Numbered from the stretch's first letter, positions 17,959 to 27,017 are shown. The stretch: DNA of 52,099 bases from Oscillatoriales cyanobacterium RM2_1_1 (GCA_012033335.1 JAAURB010000032.1:1-52099); one strand, 5' to 3'. Program-made: numbers and translations. Notes: generated from the sequence alone by a model not told the origin.

Positions 17959-18291
17959 TTAGACAAACCGAATAATGAATGAGTAGCGATAGGGTTTATC
18001 TGGATTAGCCAGTACAGAAACAGTGGCAATAATTGGCATTAAAAATGCCACAATAATCAAAATAAACAGCAGGGGAATCCCAATCACGAGGAAGACAAGT
18101 ATGCCAAAAACTATGCCATAAAGCCAGACACTAATCGTAAAATTTATAGATTCTTTGGCGTTCACTCTAACCACGGGATCGTCAGTCAGACACAGAGCCG
18201 CAATCGGAACCCCTATAGTCACGATAGCAGGACTACACAGTCCTGAAATATGGCAGAGGGCAGAGAGTAGTTTTCGCTTATCCTGATCCAC
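17959..18291 (-). CDS. DUF4870 domain membrane protein
   Basis: A 110-residue membrane protein of the DUF4870 (Tic20-like fold) family. The usual layout is visible: start DKRKLLSALCHISGLC with a first membrane segment at 10-33, the conserved charged loop DPVVRVNAKESINFTISVWL near residues 38-57, and two further membrane segments to residue 92, ending in PDKPYRYSFIIRFV. The function is not known. It is convergent with the second hydrolase gene. Confidence 0.92.
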   Translation of the reverse strand: MDQDKRKLLSALCHISGLCSPAIVTIGVPIAALCLTDDPVVRVNAKESINFTISVWLYGIVFGILVFLVIGIPLLFILIIVAFLMPIIATVSVLANPDKPYRYSFIIRFV

Positions 18292-18558
18292 AATGAAGTC
18301 TCCTGTTCAAACGACTTACTTTAATGATGACTAATTGATGATGATTAACTTGTGATAATTGCACCCTTGATCTAGCCTTCAAACACAATCCAAACCAGAA
18401 AAATTTTGATAACCCAAGCATAGCACTGGGATAAATGCAATGAGATGCCCGCCATAATAGGCAATAAGTTTTGTATCGGTGAGGGCAATCAGGGACAGAT
18501 CAGACTGTATAACTAGGGGTCGAAACAATACATTAAATCAAACATTAGGGTAGTGCAG

Positions 18559-18873
18559 ATGAATATAGGAAGTTGGGCTGCGATCGCCTATGGAGCGATC
18601 GCTTTGGTCGGCGGGATAATCGGATTTGCTAAAGTCCGAAGTACAGTATCTTTGCTATCTGGAGGACTCAGCGGCTTAGCCCTGATTATTGCTGGAATTT
18701 TTGCATTGAAAGGAGATACCTTGGGTTTGGCTCTGGCCATTCCCCTCGCGGTTGCCCTGGTCTGTGTTTTTATCGTCAGGATCATGAATACCGGCAAGTG
18801 GATGCCCGGCATCGTCATGATTATTGGAGGAATTATCAGCTTGTCCTTGATGTTGTATCAAATCCTGCTTTAG
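18559..18873 (+). CDS. TMEM14 family membrane protein (FAX-like)
   Basis: A 104-residue protein of four hydrophobic segments of the TMEM14 (PF03647) family. Plastid members (FAX) export fatty acids, so a lipid role is possible here but unproven. Glycine-rich repeats (YGAIALVGGIIGFAK, LLSGGLSGLALIIAG) are typical. The start is ATG 18559; a GTG two codons earlier is the alternative. The ankyrin-repeat gene follows after 56 nt on the same strand. Confidence 0.9.
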   Translation: MNIGSWAAIAYGAIALVGGIIGFAKVRSTVSLLSGGLSGLALIIAGIFALKGDTLGLALAIPLAVALVCVFIVRIMNTGKWMPGIVMIIGGIISLSLMLYQILL

Positions 18874-18885
18874 GATATCAAGAAA

Positions 18886-18921
18886 AAGTTAATTCAGAAG
18901 TCAATTAACAAGTTAATTCAG
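18886..18921. repeat. 12-nt tandem repeat, three copies
   Basis: AAGTTAATTCAG, AAGTCAATTAAC and AAGTTAATTCAG follow each other with an exact 12-nt period in the gap between the TMEM14 and ankyrin genes, ending 8 nt before the ankyrin ATG. Confidence 0.7.
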
Positions 18922-18929
18922 TAAACCTT

Positions 18930-19412
18930 ATGACTGCACTAATGGAAGCCATCAAATCTGGTGATGTCGAGCAAGTCAAAGCCCTAATTCTATCGGAAGC
19001 GCCAGATCTAAACATCCGGGATGAAACCGGAATAACGCCCCTGATTTTAGGGATTAGTACAGGCAAATCGGCCCTGGTTCAAGCTTTGGTTGCTGCGGGG
19101 GCCACTGTCAATATTGCGGATCTTGATGGCTGGACACCACTGATGGAAGCTGCTGCCATTGGTAATTTAGAAATCGTTGAGCTGATGTTAGAGGAGGGTG
19201 CTGAGATCAACGCCCGATCAGAGTTTGGCATGACTCCCCTGATGAGTGCAGCAGGCAACGGTCAACTCCCAGTGGTCAATCTTCTGCTGGAAAAAGGGGC
19301 TGAGATTACGGCAAAAGATCATAATTCCTGGACAGCCTTGGTTTGGGCCTCTTCCGAAGGACACCTTGAAATCGTAGCAGCCCTGAAGCAAGCTCGTGAG
19401 AAACTGGTTTAA
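18930..19412 (+). CDS. Ankyrin repeat protein
   Basis: A 160-residue protein made of about four and a half ankyrin repeats and nothing else. Repeat signatures are evident at roughly 33-residue steps: DETGITPLILGISTGKSALV, DLDGWTPLMEAAAIGNLEIV, SEFGMTPLMSAAGNGQLPVV and DHNSWTALVWASSEGHLEIV. It is a cytoplasmic protein-binding module with an unknown partner. The start ATG 18930 fits the first repeat (LMEAIKSGDVEQVK). Its 3' neighbour bicA converges. Confidence 0.94.
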   Translation: MTALMEAIKSGDVEQVKALILSEAPDLNIRDETGITPLILGISTGKSALVQALVAAGATVNIADLDGWTPLMEAAAIGNLEIVELMLEEGAEINARSEFGMTPLMSAAGNGQLPVVNLLLEKGAEITAKDHNSWTALVWASSEGHLEIVAALKQAREKLV

Positions 19413-19540
19413 CTCAATATGTAATCTCGAATCCGGTCGAGCGCTCACAATTCTTGTTATTCTAAAGCCCCCCACTATTGAGGGTTCAGAAAAAATTTAC
19501 AAGTTGCTAATCGGATTTGATCTAACACAATTTAAAATGT

Positions 19541-19564
19541 CAAGGGCAAGTCATCTCGCCCTTG
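19541..19564 (-). terminator. Stem-loop downstream of bicA, weak terminator candidate
   Basis: CAAGGGC and GCCCTTG form a 7-bp stem with a 10-nt loop, 62 nt past the bicA stop. Read on the minus strand it is followed by ACATTTTAAATT, a short and interrupted T run, so termination is possible but not strong. Confidence 0.4.
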
Positions 19565-19625
19565 GCAGATACCCTCGGTCAGGTATTTATGGAAGGTATT
19601 GGCTAAAACGGTTAATCATCAACCC

Positions 19626-21401
19626 TCATAACTTTGTCTCGCGGATTACCCCGAGCTGACCCGGAATTACATTACTCTCTTCAGGGGATACAGTAACCTC
19701 GGAATACGAAGCCGAACCAGGGGTCGGAATTGGTTCCAGGTTATGGCCCTGGATCCGGGCAAGGGCCCGGCGCATTCCTTCTACCCGAGTATCAACCCGG
19801 TGTTGCTCAGGAATCCGATCCATGATGTCAAATCGCTGCAAACGAGTTTTAACCTTATCCTTGCCCCCGACAATAAATACATCCAGAGACTTGTCATAGG
19901 CTTCATCGACCATCTTTTCTAGGGCCAGAGTTGCCGTGACTCCCAACATGGGTACATGGGTGAGATCAATCACCAACGCATCATAGCTGCTGATAATAGA
20001 TTGACGTTGGGTAATGGCTTTAGCAGCCCCAAAGCTCATGGGGCCACCTAGATCAAGCAGCAGAATTCGACCATTTGCCGCCTTCATCAGTTCCTTGACT
20101 TCCGCATTGATCAGTCCCTCGTCTTCAGGAGTGTCAATGGCTTTGACCCGATCAGCTTGAATGTCAGCCAGTCGGTTAATCGTCAGGACATTGGCGACAA
20201 AAATTCCCACCCCAACCGCAATAATCAGGTCATAGAACACCGTCAGAAATACGACCCCATACATAATGGCGGCGGCCTTCAGTGAAAGTTTGTGGGCCCG
20301 CTTGAGGAATTTCCAGTCAATGATGTCAATACCAACCTTCAGGGCAATTCCCGCCAGAACCGCCATGGGAATCCCTTCCGTCAGTTGGGCAGCTCCTAAA
20401 ACTACAGTTAGAAGAATTAAGGCACGGCTCAATCCGGAAACTGCCGTAGTCGCTCCAGTTTGAATATTCACCACAGTGCCCATGGTAGCTCCCGCACCAG
20501 GTAAGCCGCCACAGAGCCCAGAGGCAATATTACCAATCCCCTGACCAATCAATTCTTTATCAGAATTATGCTGGGTTTGGGTCAAGCTATCGGCGATCAC
20601 AGCGGTGAGCAGGGAGTCAATACACCCCAACAGCCCCAACACAACCCCATCGATCAGGATTTCGTTGAATTGGGCTGGGGTGAAGACTGGCAGTTGTAAT
20701 GCCGGGAACCCAATAGGAATCTCCCCAATCCGCCGAATATCAACCCCTGGAAAAAGCGTTGGAAAAAGTAAAAAGGAAATTAAAGTGCCAATAATTAAAG
20801 CGATCAATTGAGGTGGCACAAACTTCTTCAATCGGGCTGGAGTGAAGAATAGAATGGTAATGGTGACAAATCCCAGAATCATTTCTGGAATACTGGCATT
20901 GGCAATCAGATCAGGCAGGGCTCTTAATGTTCCCAAAACCCCACCCTTGGGAGCGGCCTGACCCAAAAACGGTGCAATCTGAAGCACAATCAAAATAATT
21001 CCAATCCCTGACATAAAGCCGGAAATTACCGTATAGGGCATCGTCGTGATGTATTTCCCTAGCTTCAGTATCCCAAAGACGATTTGAAACAGTCCTGCCA
21101 GCATCACTACCGTAAAGGCCATTGCCAAACCATTCTCAGGATTAGCGGCAGTTAGGGAAGCGATTACCGCCGTCATTACCACGGTCATTGGCCCCGTTGG
21201 CTCAGAAATCAGGGTCGGCGTACCCCCAAACAAGGCAGCAAAAAACCCAACTAAAACCGCTCCCCACAATCCCGCAACTGGCCCAGCCCCAGACGCAACC
21301 CCGAAAGCCAGGGCAAGAGGCAGGGAAACAATTGCAGCAGTCAGCCCACCAAACAGGTCACCCTGCAGGTTTCTAAAATGAATCTTGTTCGTAATCTGCA
21401 T
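19626..21401 (-). CDS. bicA: Sodium-dependent bicarbonate transporter BicA (SulP family)
   Basis: BicA imports HCO3- with Na+ across the plasma membrane as part of the CO2-concentrating mechanism. The 591-residue sequence follows the known cyanobacterial BicA closely from its start (MQITNKIHFRN, then GDLFGGLTAAIVSLPLALAFG), through the core segment GGTPTLISEPTGPMTVVMTA, to the helix GFMSGIGIILIVLQIAPFLGQ and SLTQTQHNSDKELIGQGIGN. About 14 membrane segments fill residues 1-415 and a STAS domain follows (about 430-555). A LysR-type gene is divergently arranged 180 nt away and is the likely regulator. A dyad TGGCAC-GGAT-GTGCCA touches its ribosome binding site (AAGGA, 21410-21414). Confidence 0.96.
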   Translation of the reverse strand: MQITNKIHFRNLQGDLFGGLTAAIVSLPLALAFGVASGAGPVAGLWGAVLVGFFAALFGGTPTLISEPTGPMTVVMTAVIASLTAANPENGLAMAFTVVMLAGLFQIVFGILKLGKYITTMPYTVISGFMSGIGIILIVLQIAPFLGQAAPKGGVLGTLRALPDLIANASIPEMILGFVTITILFFTPARLKKFVPPQLIALIIGTLISFLLFPTLFPGVDIRRIGEIPIGFPALQLPVFTPAQFNEILIDGVVLGLLGCIDSLLTAVIADSLTQTQHNSDKELIGQGIGNIASGLCGGLPGAGATMGTVVNIQTGATTAVSGLSRALILLTVVLGAAQLTEGIPMAVLAGIALKVGIDIIDWKFLKRAHKLSLKAAAIMYGVVFLTVFYDLIIAVGVGIFVANVLTINRLADIQADRVKAIDTPEDEGLINAEVKELMKAANGRILLLDLGGPMSFGAAKAITQRQSIISSYDALVIDLTHVPMLGVTATLALEKMVDEAYDKSLDVFIVGGKDKVKTRLQRFDIMDRIPEQHRVDTRVEGMRRALARIQGHNLEPIPTPGSASYSEVTVSPEESNVIPGQLGVIRETKL

Positions 21402-21414
21402 GAAAATTGTCCTT

Positions 21415-21430
21415 TGGCACGGATGTGCCA
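21415..21430 (-). promoter_or_regulatory. Small hairpin adjoining the bicA ribosome binding site
   Basis: TGGCAC, a GGAT loop (plus-strand reading) and GTGCCA make a perfect 6-bp stem directly upstream of the bicA Shine-Dalgarno. It could influence leader stability or translation, or serve as a protein operator. Confidence 0.45.
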
Positions 21431-21468
21431 GATCAATTAGCTTAAGTCTATTTAAAACAGTCCCATCA

Positions 21469-21497
21469 TTGACTTACGTCTATAGGGAGCATATCAT
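21469..21497 (+). promoter_or_regulatory. Probable sigma70-type promoter of the LysR regulator gene
   Basis: TTGACT (21469-21474) and TATCAT (21492-21497) are separated by exactly 17 nt, 85 nt before the TTG start of the regulator. The same stretch lies upstream of bicA, so a bound regulator could act in both directions. Confidence 0.6.
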
Positions 21498-21581
21498 TAC
21501 CAAAGTGGAAGCAAAAATAAACTATTGAATTTGTCAGTTCTTAAGCTCCCTCAAACTTTAGCTTATCAATAAGGAGGTCTC

Positions 21582-22508
21582 TTGATTCAGGCAACCCTGC
21601 ATCAGCTAAAGGTATTTGAAGCCGCTGCCCGCCATAGTAGCTTTACCCGGGCGGCTGAAGAACTAATGATTACTCAGCCCACAGTCTCAGCTCAAGTCAA
21701 GCAACTCAGTCAAGCTATTGACTTACCTCTATTTGAACAAATTGGTAAACAACTTTATCTCACTGATGTCGGTCAGGAGCTATTCGCGACTTGCCAGGGG
21801 ATCTTCGAGCAACTGGATCTGTTCGAAATGAAGGTAGCCAACTGGAAGGGGATGAAACGGGGCAAATTAAAACTTGCTGTGGTAACTACGGCCAAATATT
21901 TTGTTCCCCGATTACTTGGGTCATTCTGTCAGCAATATCCTGAAGTGGATATCGCCCTGCAGGTCACCAACCATCAAGACCTCACCCAGAGAATGCAGGC
22001 GAATCTCGATGATCTCTATATCCTAAGTCAGCCCCCTGAGGATTTTGAGCTCACCAGTGAATCCTTTTTAGACAATCCCCTGGTTGTCGTCGCCCGCTCC
22101 GACCATCCCTTAGCCCATCAACAAAAAATTTCCCTCAAAGACTTACAGGGAGAGCCTTTTATCATGCGGGAATCGGGTTCCGGCACGCGACAATGTGTGC
22201 AAAAGCTGTTTGAAAAGTATAAAATCTCAACCCAGGTGCGTCTAGAACTCGGGAGTAATGAAGCAATCAAACAGGCGATCGCCGGAGGTTTAGGAATTTC
22301 GGTGCTCTCGCAACACACCCTGATTTCTGAAAACAATCAGGAATTGACGGTTCTAGATGTTGAGCATTTCCCCATTCAGCAGCGATGGTATGTGGTTCAT
22401 CTTAGCGGTAAGCAGCTTTCAGTGATTGCTGAAGCCTTTCATCAATATCTCCTCGAAGAAAGTCAAAATGTTTATTCAAGAACCCTCTCAGGGCAGATCA
22501 AAGTTTAA
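21582..22508 (+). CDS. LysR-type regulator of the CcmR/NdhR-CmpR-RbcR group
   Basis: A 308-residue LysR-family transcription factor. The N-terminal helix-turn-helix (residues about 5-62) has the group-typical LHQLKVFEAAARHSSFTRAAEEL and TQPTVSAQVKQL; the effector domain fills 90-300 with GGLGISVLSQHTL near 253. In cyanobacteria members of this group sense photorespiratory or carbon metabolites and control carbon uptake and fixation genes. Its divergent position against bicA makes CcmR-like control of bicA likely; which paralogue it is cannot be settled by eye. The start is TTG 21582, fixed by a strong AAGGAGG at 21571-21577. Its stop lies within an 8-nt tandem repeat. Confidence 0.92.
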   Translation: MIQATLHQLKVFEAAARHSSFTRAAEELMITQPTVSAQVKQLSQAIDLPLFEQIGKQLYLTDVGQELFATCQGIFEQLDLFEMKVANWKGMKRGKLKLAVVTTAKYFVPRLLGSFCQQYPEVDIALQVTNHQDLTQRMQANLDDLYILSQPPEDFELTSESFLDNPLVVVARSDHPLAHQQKISLKDLQGEPFIMRESGSGTRQCVQKLFEKYKISTQVRLELGSNEAIKQAIAGGLGISVLSQHTLISENNQELTVLDVEHFPIQQRWYVVHLSGKQLSVIAEAFHQYLLEESQNVYSRTLSGQIKV

Positions 22509-22532
22509 AAGTTCAAAAGTTTAAAAGTTTAG
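22501..22532. repeat. 8-nt tandem repeat, four copies, overlapping the stop codon
   Basis: AAGTTTAA, AAGTTCAA, AAGTTTAA and AAGTTTAG follow each other exactly; the first copy supplies the end of the LysR gene, including the TAA stop at 22506-22508. Confidence 0.7.
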
Positions 22533-22957
22533 GGAAATAAATTCAGGAATATCAAGCAAAATCAACGTCATGTATTTGATCTGTCTGATGATTCTGTCTG
22601 TTCGGGCAAACAACTTCCGTGTTTCTACCGAAATTTGCTGTATCACAATCTGGCAAAGAATCCGCGAAATGCCCATTACTTCTGCTGAAAAGCTCTGTTA
22701 TTTTAGAAATATAGATGCATGCAGAAACACCCCAAATCATACCCCATCAGCAGATGGGGTTTATTTTTTTACACCATTTTTTAAACCAAAAAACTGTTCG
22801 CCGGAGAATAGCAAACGGGCTGGAATAGAATATTGATTGCAGTAATTCCAGCTACAAGTAGGTAGTTATAACTAATTACTAAATGTAAGGAGGCACTGCC
22901 CCCTTACCCCCCATCAATTTTCTAATTAATTGCGTCAAGCTAGTTAGCAGTCCTGAA
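22509..22957. other. 449-nt spacer after the LysR gene
   Basis: I see no reliable gene. Contents: the end of the octamer repeat, an intrinsic terminator at 22741-22770 on the plus strand, and a GC-rich inverted repeat at 22885-22907 (GTAAGGAGGCA against TGCCCCCTTAC, one mismatch) about 50 nt beyond the ctaB stop. An 88-codon frame at 22570-22836 runs through the terminator and is rejected. Confidence 0.5.
22741..22770 (+). terminator. Strong intrinsic terminator
   Basis: ACCCCATC-AGCA-GATGGGGT forms an 8-bp stem with a tetraloop, followed directly by TTATTTTTTT. It is 233 nt past the LysR stop, so it ends either a long 3' untranslated region or a separate small transcript. Confidence 0.8.
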
Positions 22958-23947
22958 TCAACCTGAAATCAGGGTCAAACCATGACTCACTAAAACCTCA
23001 ACCTGCTGACTCAGTAAAGCTGTAAAGCGATTGGTTGCTGGAAGACTATCAACCACCATCCCAGCACAGAGCAACATCATGTACAAAATAGAATACTTGA
23101 ACAAGGATCGAGCCACTTGCTTATCTTCCGGAGTTTGGAGAAGTCGCCAAGCTTTCTGAATAAAAATTCCCCCCAGCCAGAGGGCGATCGCGGCATACAC
23201 TAGACCACTAGCCCCTAAAGGATAAACCATCAATAAGCTCACGGGAACCAGAATCAAGCTATAGATCCAGATTTGTTTTGCCGTCGGTTCATCTCCAGCG
23301 ATCACAGGCAACATCGGTACGCCGACTTCCTTGTACTCATCCCGAATCATGATTGCCAGAGCCCAAAAGTGAGGAGGTGTCCATAGGAAAATGATTAAGA
23401 ACAGCAACCAAGCTGCCCAACTCAAATCTCCAGTCACCGCAGCCCAACCGACCAAGGGAGGAATTGCCCCTGCCGCCCCGCCAATCACGATATTCTGAAC
23501 ACTGCTACGCTTCAGCCAGTGAGTATAGATCCCCACGTAAAACACAATCCCCGACATGGCCAGCAAGGCCGCCAGAAGATTGGCCACTACAGTTAACAAA
23601 GTGAACGAGAGAATAGCCAGAACAACAGCAAAGATCAAGGCATCCTTAGGTTTGATTCGTCCCGATGGAATCGGTCGCCAGCGCGTCCGCTCCATGATGT
23701 GATCAATATCACCATCATAGATACAGTTGATAGTATTTGCCGACCCGGAAGCCAGGGTTCCCCCCAACAACGTAGCCATCAAAAGTAAAGGATCAACTTC
23801 TCCTTTTGCCGCTACCCACATCCCTGCTGCCGTCGTAATCAAAAGCAACAGAATAATCCGAGGCTTGGTTAACTGATAGTAGCTCTGGATCACCTGGAGT
23901 AGATTGTCATGGCGACGAGAAGATTGGGTAGTGATAACGTCTTGCAT
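22958..23947 (-). CDS. ctaB: Protoheme IX farnesyltransferase (heme O synthase)
   Basis: CtaB transfers a farnesyl group to protoheme, making heme O for cytochrome oxidase. It is a UbiA-family membrane prenyltransferase with nine segments over residues 25-305. The first Asp-rich motif is [18 protein letters not shown] near residue 75 with conserved RWRPIPSG following, and the second is in [16 protein letters not shown] near 205. The 329-residue length is normal. It lies 3' of ctaA on the same strand (gap 170 nt, holding two tandem duplications), so both heme A steps are likely made from one transcript. Confidence 0.97.
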   Translation of the reverse strand: MQDVITTQSSRRHDNLLQVIQSYYQLTKPRIILLLLITTAAGMWVAAKGEVDPLLLMATLLGGTLASGSANTINCIYDGDIDHIMERTRWRPIPSGRIKPKDALIFAVVLAILSFTLLTVVANLLAALLAMSGIVFYVGIYTHWLKRSSVQNIVIGGAAGAIPPLVGWAAVTGDLSWAAWLLFLIIFLWTPPHFWALAIMIRDEYKEVGVPMLPVIAGDEPTAKQIWIYSLILVPVSLLMVYPLGASGLVYAAIALWLGGIFIQKAWRLLQTPEDKQVARSLFKYSILYMMLLCAGMVVDSLPATNRFTALLSQQVEVLVSHGLTLISG

Positions 23948-23967
23948 AAAAAAGGTTTCCTAGGACT

Positions 23968-24068
23968 AGTAAAAGCAACAGCAAAAGTAATGACTGGGTT
24001 CAGTTCCGTCAGCGATTCAGATCCGACCCTATGCATCTAAAATCACTTTGGCAGAATCACTTTGATAG
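23968..24068. repeat. Two short tandem duplications in the ctaA-ctaB gap
   Basis: AGTAAAAGCAAC / AGCAAAAGTAAT (23968-23991, period 12) and AATCACTTTGGCAG / AATCACTTTGATAG (24041-24068, period 14) lie in the 170-nt gap between ctaA and ctaB. Confidence 0.6.
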
Positions 24069-24117
24069 ACTCAGCTTGATTTCAAAGGTGCAATACTCAA
24101 GGGTTCAGGACTCTGAG

Positions 24118-25050
24118 TTAGCGCGGACAATTGGACAATTGCAGGCGATCGCGCCAGGATAGGGTCGTCAACGCCACCAGAGTGCCCAACAGTGCTGCCC
24201 CCAAGACTTGATGGGAAACGGTCAAAAGCTCAACCTGAAGGTGCAGGCGAAACGTGGCGATCCCCAGGGCAATCTGAGCCAGAAGACAAACTCCAATTCC
24301 GTTCCCCAGACGACGCAGCCAGGGATGCAGGGCAGAAGTCCGCCGGATCAAAACAACGACAATCAAAGCCGCCACCGTTGCCGGGATCACCCCCAGAATA
24401 TGGCTATTCATCACCCGGCAGAGCTGAGCCGCACCGAAACATTGATGAACCGCCCAGCGAGATGCCACCAAACCTCCCAGAAGACTCTGTAAATAAACCA
24501 ACAGAACCGTCACTAGGCCAAACCAGGGAAGCCGACTCACATTTCCAGTCCCCTGATAGGGAACCAGGCAACAGCCGATAGCCACCAGAGTGCAAAAGAA
24601 CATCAAAGCCGTACCCAAATGGGCTGTCACAATATCAAACCGCAATAACTCTGTTACGGTCAGCCCCCCCAGGGCTCCCTGAAACACAATCAAACCCAGG
24701 GCGAAGATCGAAACCCAGGGCAGCCATCGGGGCAACTCCTGCCGATACCACCAGCACAGACCTGTCAGGTAAATGGCACCAAATCCAATCAAGGCCGCAT
24801 CCAAACGATGAAACCACTCCAGGAATACTTGAAAATTCATCTGGGCAGTAGGAACCAGCTTCCCGTAACACAGGGGCCAGTCCGGACAGGCCAGCCCGGC
24901 ATTCATCACCCGAGTGGCACTGCCAACGGCCATCAATAGTAGGGTTGCGATCGCCAACTTCCAGACTAGGCGACTAATCCGTTCCTGAAGGCAAATCTGT
25001 CCAGAAGCCTGCTGAGAAGTCTGTGCCGGATTGAGAACTGTATTTGTCAT
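24118..25050 (-). CDS. ctaA: Heme A synthase
   Basis: CtaA (COX15/CtaA family) oxidises heme O to heme A in the membrane. Eight membrane segments are visible. Conserved heme-ligand histidines appear in EWFHRLDAALIG near residue 80, VTAHLGTALMF near 140, MNSHILGVIPA near 215 and TVSHQVLGAALLG near 275, and the cysteine loop VHQCFGAAQLC near 202 resembles the redox-active pair of B-type CtaA proteins. The start is taken at ATG 25050 with GGTGAG before it; a TTG at 25083 gives an 11-residue extension. ctaB is downstream and ctaC diverges. Confidence 0.96.
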   Translation of the reverse strand: MTNTVLNPAQTSQQASGQICLQERISRLVWKLAIATLLLMAVGSATRVMNAGLACPDWPLCYGKLVPTAQMNFQVFLEWFHRLDAALIGFGAIYLTGLCWWYRQELPRWLPWVSIFALGLIVFQGALGGLTVTELLRFDIVTAHLGTALMFFCTLVAIGCCLVPYQGTGNVSRLPWFGLVTVLLVYLQSLLGGLVASRWAVHQCFGAAQLCRVMNSHILGVIPATVAALIVVVLIRRTSALHPWLRRLGNGIGVCLLAQIALGIATFRLHLQVELLTVSHQVLGAALLGTLVALTTLSWRDRLQLSNCPR

Positions 25051-25980
25051 GGATCTCACCTGAAACCTGTATCTGTAAAACAAGCAAAAAAAAATGAAAA
25101 TTTCCTGGAATCCTGTAGGGCTAAACCAAGATTAAAGACATAACTTTCAGGCTCACCTGACTCCAATTACATCGACAAACTCCATCAAGACCCTGGCAAA
25201 AGATCAAACGTTCACAAGAATAGGGTTTTAGATCCATTTACTAGATCCATTTAATTTCGTCCCATAGACGCCCATGCACAACATAACTCCGTATAAGTAT
25301 AATTCGTTATCCCTATCTACCATAACGAGGGAATCTAATTCTGAACAGAGTTTTAGAAAGTTTTCGGATTCTTGAGTAGATGCTTGAGCAGATTCTTAAA
25401 TAAATGTTACAACATGTTGCAGCAACCTGCCCAAGCTTAAGAAAAAATTTAATCTTACTCCAAATAGACTCAAACCCATTAAGAACATAGGTAAAACCCA
25501 TTTTTGCTAGTTTAAATCAGCCCCTAATCAAAAAACCCGCCAATACACTCGGTTGAACAAATCGGGATAGAAGCGATAAGCTTTTAGAGCGTGCCAAGTG
25601 ATTGTTCAGGAGAGCGACGCAGGGTTTAGGGGCAAGCTATGCATCTTGAATGAAATTCTAAAGAGAATTCTAAGATTGGCCCAGGAAAGAGCATATCTTG
25701 ATTCTGATTGAGCTTTTTAGTTAGGCTTGCCCTGAGAAGAGGACTCTGACCCAAAAAGAAATCCGTTCGGTCTCTAGATTCGACTTTACTGAATTTCATC
25801 TTTGTCTCCTGGAGTCGATCACTCGCTGGGGGAGCCAGGCATGAAAGGTCACAGTCAGGAATTTTTTCGAGAGATTCCCCAATGTTTTTTACCAGGATTT
25901 TTTACTCGAAATATTTACCTGTAAATGAAAAATTTAGAACTCAAGTGCAGAATTAAAGTGCAAAACCAAGGAGATATTTG
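25051..25980. promoter_or_regulatory. 930-nt divergent control region between ctaA and ctaC
   Basis: No gene is supported. It contains two tandem duplications (TAGATCCATTTA at 25229-25240 and 25242-25253; a 12-nt unit three times at 25368-25403), a spaced dyad TCGTTAT-N11-ATAACGA (25304-25328) and a perfect palindrome CAACATGTTG near 25408. Promoters for ctaA and ctaC must lie here, but no box pair is convincing. A 62-codon minus frame (25313-25501) is not believable. A Shine-Dalgarno AAGGAG precedes ctaC. Confidence 0.5.
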
Positions 25981-27012
25981 ATGAATATTCCAAGCTCAAT
26001 CCTGACGCTGATTTTTGGGATTATTATCACGCTGATTAGCCTTTGGTATGGCCAGAACAGCGGTATATTGCCTATTGCCGCTTCTGCTGAGGCTTCAGAG
26101 GTAGATACCTTATTTAAGGCGATGTTGACCATTTCTTTTGGTCTGGTGCTCCTGGTTGAGGGGATTTTAGTCGTATGTTTGATCCATTTTCGTCGTCGGG
26201 CGGGGGATAATTCAGATGGCCCTCCGATTCATGGCAATATTCCTCTAGAGATTTTTTGGACAGCTATTCCCGCTCTGACTGTTCTGGCTATTGGAATGTA
26301 TAGTTTTGAGATTTATAACCAGATGGGGGGACTTGACCCGATGGTATCAGGATCCCAGGCGATGGCCCACCATCATCACAGTGGAACGGCGATCGCGGCT
26401 TCCCTGTCTGACTCCGATGAGCTGAGGGCGACAAGCCACTCTCAACCAACCCAAATCGCCCTGGGAATTGGTGCAGCTCCTGCTCAACAGGGCAAACTGG
26501 CCGATGTTGTAGTGGATGTCAACGGAATGCAGTATGCCTGGATTTTTAACTATCAGGAAAATGGCATTATTGCCGGGGAGTTACATGTTCCCGTCAACCA
26601 AGATGTGCAGCTTAATATTAATGCCCAAGATGTTCTTCATGCGTTCTGGCTTCCAGAATTGCGGTTGAAACAGGATGCGATTCCTGGGCGCACCACTGAA
26701 CTCCGGTTCAGGCCCACTCGTGTTGGAACTTACCCGGTAGTTTGTGCGGAGCTTTGTGGGGGCTATCACGGAGCCATGAGGACTCAGATGGTGGTCGAAA
26801 CTCCAGAAGAGTATGGGGCCTGGGTTCAGGAAAATATGATCGCCGCCCGCCCTGAATCCCAAGATGTTGTGGCTCTGATGGATTCACTGGATCCGGCTCA
26901 GTTGACTGATGCAGCATTCCTGGCTCCCTATGAAACGGCAATGGGCATCAAACCTGAGCTAATTGCCCAACTTCAATCTCCAATTCAGCCTCAGAATCCT
27001 ATCGATCGCTAA
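25981..27012 (+). CDS. ctaC: Cytochrome c oxidase subunit II
   Basis: Subunit II of the aa3-type oxidase carries the CuA site that takes electrons from cytochrome c or plastocyanin. It has an N-terminal hydrophobic anchor, a second membrane segment near residues 43-66, then IPLEIFWTAIPAL. The CuA ligands are in VVCAELCGGYHGAM near residue 255 (Cys, Cys, His, Met), with the partner His in LHAFWLPEL near 222. A His-rich linker (MAHHHHSG, near residue 125) joins membrane and copper domains. The start is ATG 25981, one codon after a TTG; AAGGAG is 6-8 nt upstream. It is the first gene of ctaCDE. Confidence 0.97.
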   Translation: MNIPSSILTLIFGIIITLISLWYGQNSGILPIAASAEASEVDTLFKAMLTISFGLVLLVEGILVVCLIHFRRRAGDNSDGPPIHGNIPLEIFWTAIPALTVLAIGMYSFEIYNQMGGLDPMVSGSQAMAHHHHSGTAIAASLSDSDELRATSHSQPTQIALGIGAAPAQQGKLADVVVDVNGMQYAWIFNYQENGIIAGELHVPVNQDVQLNINAQDVLHAFWLPELRLKQDAIPGRTTELRFRPTRVGTYPVVCAELCGGYHGAMRTQMVVETPEEYGAWVQENMIAARPESQDVVALMDSLDPAQLTDAAFLAPYETAMGIKPELIAQLQSPIQPQNPIDR

Positions 27013-27017
27013 GTGTC

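Noticed and set aside
21402-21581. Consensus CcmR/NdhR site (TCAATG-N10-ATCAAT) between bicA and the LysR gene
   Set aside because: Half-site-like words occur (CATTGA at 21467, ATCAAT at 21432) but not in the required spacing or orientation.
22570-22836. 88-codon frame after the LysR gene
   Set aside because: It crosses the terminator hairpin and shows no protein-like features.
25313-25501. 62-codon frame in the ctaA-ctaC spacer
   Set aside because: It covers the dyad and tandem repeats and has no Shine-Dalgarno or domain.
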